Below are positions 5,070 through 6,705 of a DNA stretch of 6,705 nt, piece after piece (the stretch's first letter is position 1; each line of letters opens with the position of its first letter). Origin of the DNA: Propionibacteriaceae bacterium. Lineage in GTDB: Bacteria > Actinomycetota > Actinomycetes > Propionibacteriales > Propionibacteriaceae. Under the pieces are notes generated by a model. It worked only from the letters and a program-made list of their open reading frames with translations, did no database searches and had not been told where the DNA came from. The position numbers and the translations under genes were made by a program. The stretch lies in assembly GCA_025923975.1 (NCBI GenBank), contig JAICEV010000207.1, positions 1 through 6,705 on the forward strand. The letters run 5' to 3'.

Positions 5070-6301
5070 TGTCGAAGCTGGGTGAGATCGGGCATCGTCT
5101 TTACACCGGCGAAGTCTCCTACGACTTCATCGGGCACCGTCGTCGCTGGTACATCGTCTCGGCCATCCTGATCGGAGTCTCGATCATCGCGTTGGCGTGG
5201 CGGGGCCTGGACTTTGGCATCGAGTTCAAAGGTGGCGCTGATTTCAAAGTGGCCACCCAGGTAACTCCGCAGACTGTCGACTCGATGCGAGATGCGATCC
5301 GCAATTCCGGCGTGCCTGATCTTGATGAGGCGACCGTCAACACGATCGGCAACAACCAGGTAAGAGTGCAGACCCGTACGCTGGACCCGACCGAAGAAGT
5401 GCCGAAGGTGCGGGCCGCGATCGCCGATGAGGTCGGCATCAATCCCGACCAGGTCGCATACAGCCTGATTGGCGCCTCCTGGGGGAGTCAGATCACCGAG
5501 CGAGCTCTGATCGCGCTCGGCGTATTCCTGGTACTCGTCGCGCTGGTCATAGGGATCTACTTCCGAGACGCCAAGATGTCGGTCGCCGCGCTGATCGCGC
5601 TGGTACACGACCTGATCTTGACCATTGGCATTTACGCCCTTGTCGGTTTCACGGTGACACCAGCCACGTTGATAGGCGTACTGACGATCCTTGGCTATTC
5701 GCTTTATGACACGGTCGTCGTGTTCGACAAGGTGCGGGAGAACGTCCGCGACATCAAATCCAGCACGACAAGGACTTACTCAGAGGCCGCGAACCTCGCC
5801 GTCAACCAAGTGCTCGTACGTTCCATCAACACCACGGTGATCGGCGTCCTCCCGGTCGCGGCGCTGCTGTTCACAGGAGCGTTCATTTTGGGTGAGGGTC
5901 CGCTGAAAGACCTTGCGCTGGCACTCTTCGTCGGCATGGTGGCTGGCGCATACTCCTCGATCTTCATCGCGACGCCGATTCTGGCGCAGATGAAGGAGCG
6001 GGAGCCGGACATGAAGAAGCTGGCAGCGCGCGTCCGAGCGCGACGTGCAAAGGAGAGTCAGAAGGAGCGTGTGGTCGAGACCACCGCGTCGGCGCCGGTT
6101 GCCGAGGCAGAGCTGGGAAGCACCAGTGCCACCAAAGAAACTGAACCGAGCAACGCAGAATTGGAGGAGGCCGGCTCGACGGTCGGGAATGGCGCCAAGA
6201 AGGTCGGCGTGACCTTCAAGTCAGACGTACGATCACATCGCGAGGGGTCGGCCAAGCGCCCTCAGCCACAGAACAAGCCGCGCAGCCAGCGGAAGAAGTA
6301 G
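5069..6301 (+). CDS. secF: SecF, protein translocase subunit
   Basis: SecF is the partner of SecD in the export-assisting membrane complex. The 410 residues have TM1 (about 27-45), then GIEFKGGADF (50-59), the SecF counterpart of the SecD D/R-GG motif, and a small extracytoplasmic domain (about 60-140). TM2-TM6 follow at about 145-165, 171-192, 197-219, 250-271 and 281-305. GYSLYDTVVVFDKVREN (209-225) is the family's TM4 signature, with Asp214 as the likely proton-relay acid. After TM6 the protein has a long charged cytoplasmic tail (about 308-410), basic at both ends, longer than in E. coli SecF (323 residues) and typical of actinobacteria. ATG 5069 overlaps the secD stop by one base and is preceded by AGGAAAG (5056-5062), 6 nt away, so the two subunits are probably made together. 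Confidence 0.95.
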   Translation: MSKLGEIGHRLYTGEVSYDFIGHRRRWYIVSAILIGVSIIALAWRGLDFGIEFKGGADFKVATQVTPQTVDSMRDAIRNSGVPDLDEATVNTIGNNQVRVQTRTLDPTEEVPKVRAAIADEVGINPDQVAYSLIGASWGSQITERALIALGVFLVLVALVIGIYFRDAKMSVAALIALVHDLILTIGIYALVGFTVTPATLIGVLTILGYSLYDTVVVFDKVRENVRDIKSSTTRTYSEAANLAVNQVLVRSINTTVIGVLPVAALLFTGAFILGEGPLKDLALALFVGMVAGAYSSIFIATPILAQMKEREPDMKKLAARVRARRAKESQKERVVETTASAPVAEAELGSTSATKETEPSNAELEEAGSTVGNGAKKVGVTFKSDVRSHREGSAKRPQPQNKPRSQRKK

Positions 6302-6305
6302 GCAT

Positions 6306-6705
6306 ATGAGCCTCACCGAACCGGTTCGCCGCCGGGACAGGTCGGGCCGGTCGTGGCCTGACGAGGCGCTCGTCAACCTGCCCGAGCATACGTCGTCACC
6401 AGCGATCGAGCTGCTGCGGCGGGGACTGCTGGCATTGATGCTGCTACTGGTTGTGGTGTTGATTGTCTGGATTGACCGGGACGCTTACGTCGACAATTAC
6501 GACGGCGACGTCGATCTCATTGATTCGATCTACTACGCGACGGTAACGCTCACCACCACCGGCTATGGCGACATCACGCCGGTGAAGCCACATGCCAGGG
6601 TCATAAGCGCGGTCATTATCACGCCCTTACGGATTGCCTTCCTGGTGTTGTTGGTCGGAACGACTCTCGAGGTGCTGGCACACCATGGCCGTCGTATCTT
6701 CAAAG
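6306..6705 (+). CDS. Two-TM potassium channel protein, N-terminal part (3' truncated by window)
   Basis: An ATG 4 bp after the secF stop opens a frame that runs to the window end (133 complete codons). The first 38 or so residues are polar and Arg-rich. TM1 is about 39-57 (LLRRGLLALMLLLVVVLIVWI region), the pore helix about 72-83 (IDSIYYATVTLT), the selectivity filter TTGYGD at 84-89, and TM2 about 97-121. This is the Ion_trans_2/KcsA-MthK type of pore; TTGYGD is diagnostic for K+ selectivity. TM2 is followed by HHGRRIFK, the usual lead into a cytoplasmic RCK/TrkA-N gating domain, which would lie beyond the window. That part is inference. The tight spacing suggests cotranscription with secF. 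AGG (6300-6302) or GGAAG (6291-6295) could serve as the ribosome site, neither ideal. Confidence 0.88.
   Translation, partial: MSLTEPVRRRDRSGRSWPDEALVNLPEHTSSPAIELLRRGLLALMLLLVVVLIVWIDRDAYVDNYDGDVDLIDSIYYATVTLTTTGYGDITPVKPHARVISAVIITPLRIAFLVLLVGTTLEVLAHHGRRIFK

Noticed and set aside
1..6705. A new defence, mobile or biosynthetic system
   Set aside because: Every long frame is a conserved housekeeping gene in its usual order. No transposase, integrase, direct-repeat array, tRNA or toxin-like gene was seen on either strand.

Overview
The window is a block of core bacterial chromosome, and all its genes read left to right on the + strand. The gene order (yebC end, ruvC, ruvA, ruvB, yajC, secD, secF) is the classic high-GC Gram-positive arrangement. 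GC-rich sequence, GTG starts, a mycobacterial-type SOS box (CGAAC-N4-GTTCG) and a SecD with a long Pro/Ala/Ser/Thr linker also point to Actinomycetota. I cannot name the genus.

Region 1 (1-451): the last 28 codons of a YebC/PmpR-family gene, then a 38-codon reading frame that looks like the N-terminal stub of a GNAT acetyltransferase and overlaps the yebC stop. It is probably a decayed gene. Next comes a non-coding leader with two small inverted repeats and a near-perfect LexA operator at 376-391.

Region 2 (452-2696): ruvC-ruvA-ruvB, joined by 4-bp and 1-bp overlaps, so translation is probably coupled. RuvA and RuvB form the Holliday-junction branch-migration motor and RuvC is the resolvase. 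The LexA box ahead of ruvC implies DNA-damage induction of the whole unit.

Region 3 (2697-2864): a 168-bp spacer separating the DNA-repair genes from the secretion genes. It holds a 7-bp inverted repeat leading to a T7 tract, a possible -10 element, and a strong hairpin made of two copies of the palindrome CTGCGCAG just upstream of yajC. This is where a housekeeping promoter for the Sec genes would be expected.

Region 4 (2865-6301): yajC, secD and secF, the accessory membrane complex that helps SecYEG/SecA export proteins using the proton-motive force. secD and secF overlap by one base.

Region 5 (6306-6705): the N-terminal 133 codons of a two-transmembrane potassium channel (TTGYGD filter), only 4 bp after secF and cut by the window edge. 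In many actinobacteria apt and relA follow secF, so this is the least expected part of the layout.

I see no mobile element, CRISPR array, RNA gene or defence system, and no evidence of a new multi-gene system. The points of interest are small: the GNAT remnant, the SOS control and start-site ambiguity of ruvC, the structured ruvB-yajC spacer, the four-cysteine SecD head insert, and the channel linked to the Sec genes.
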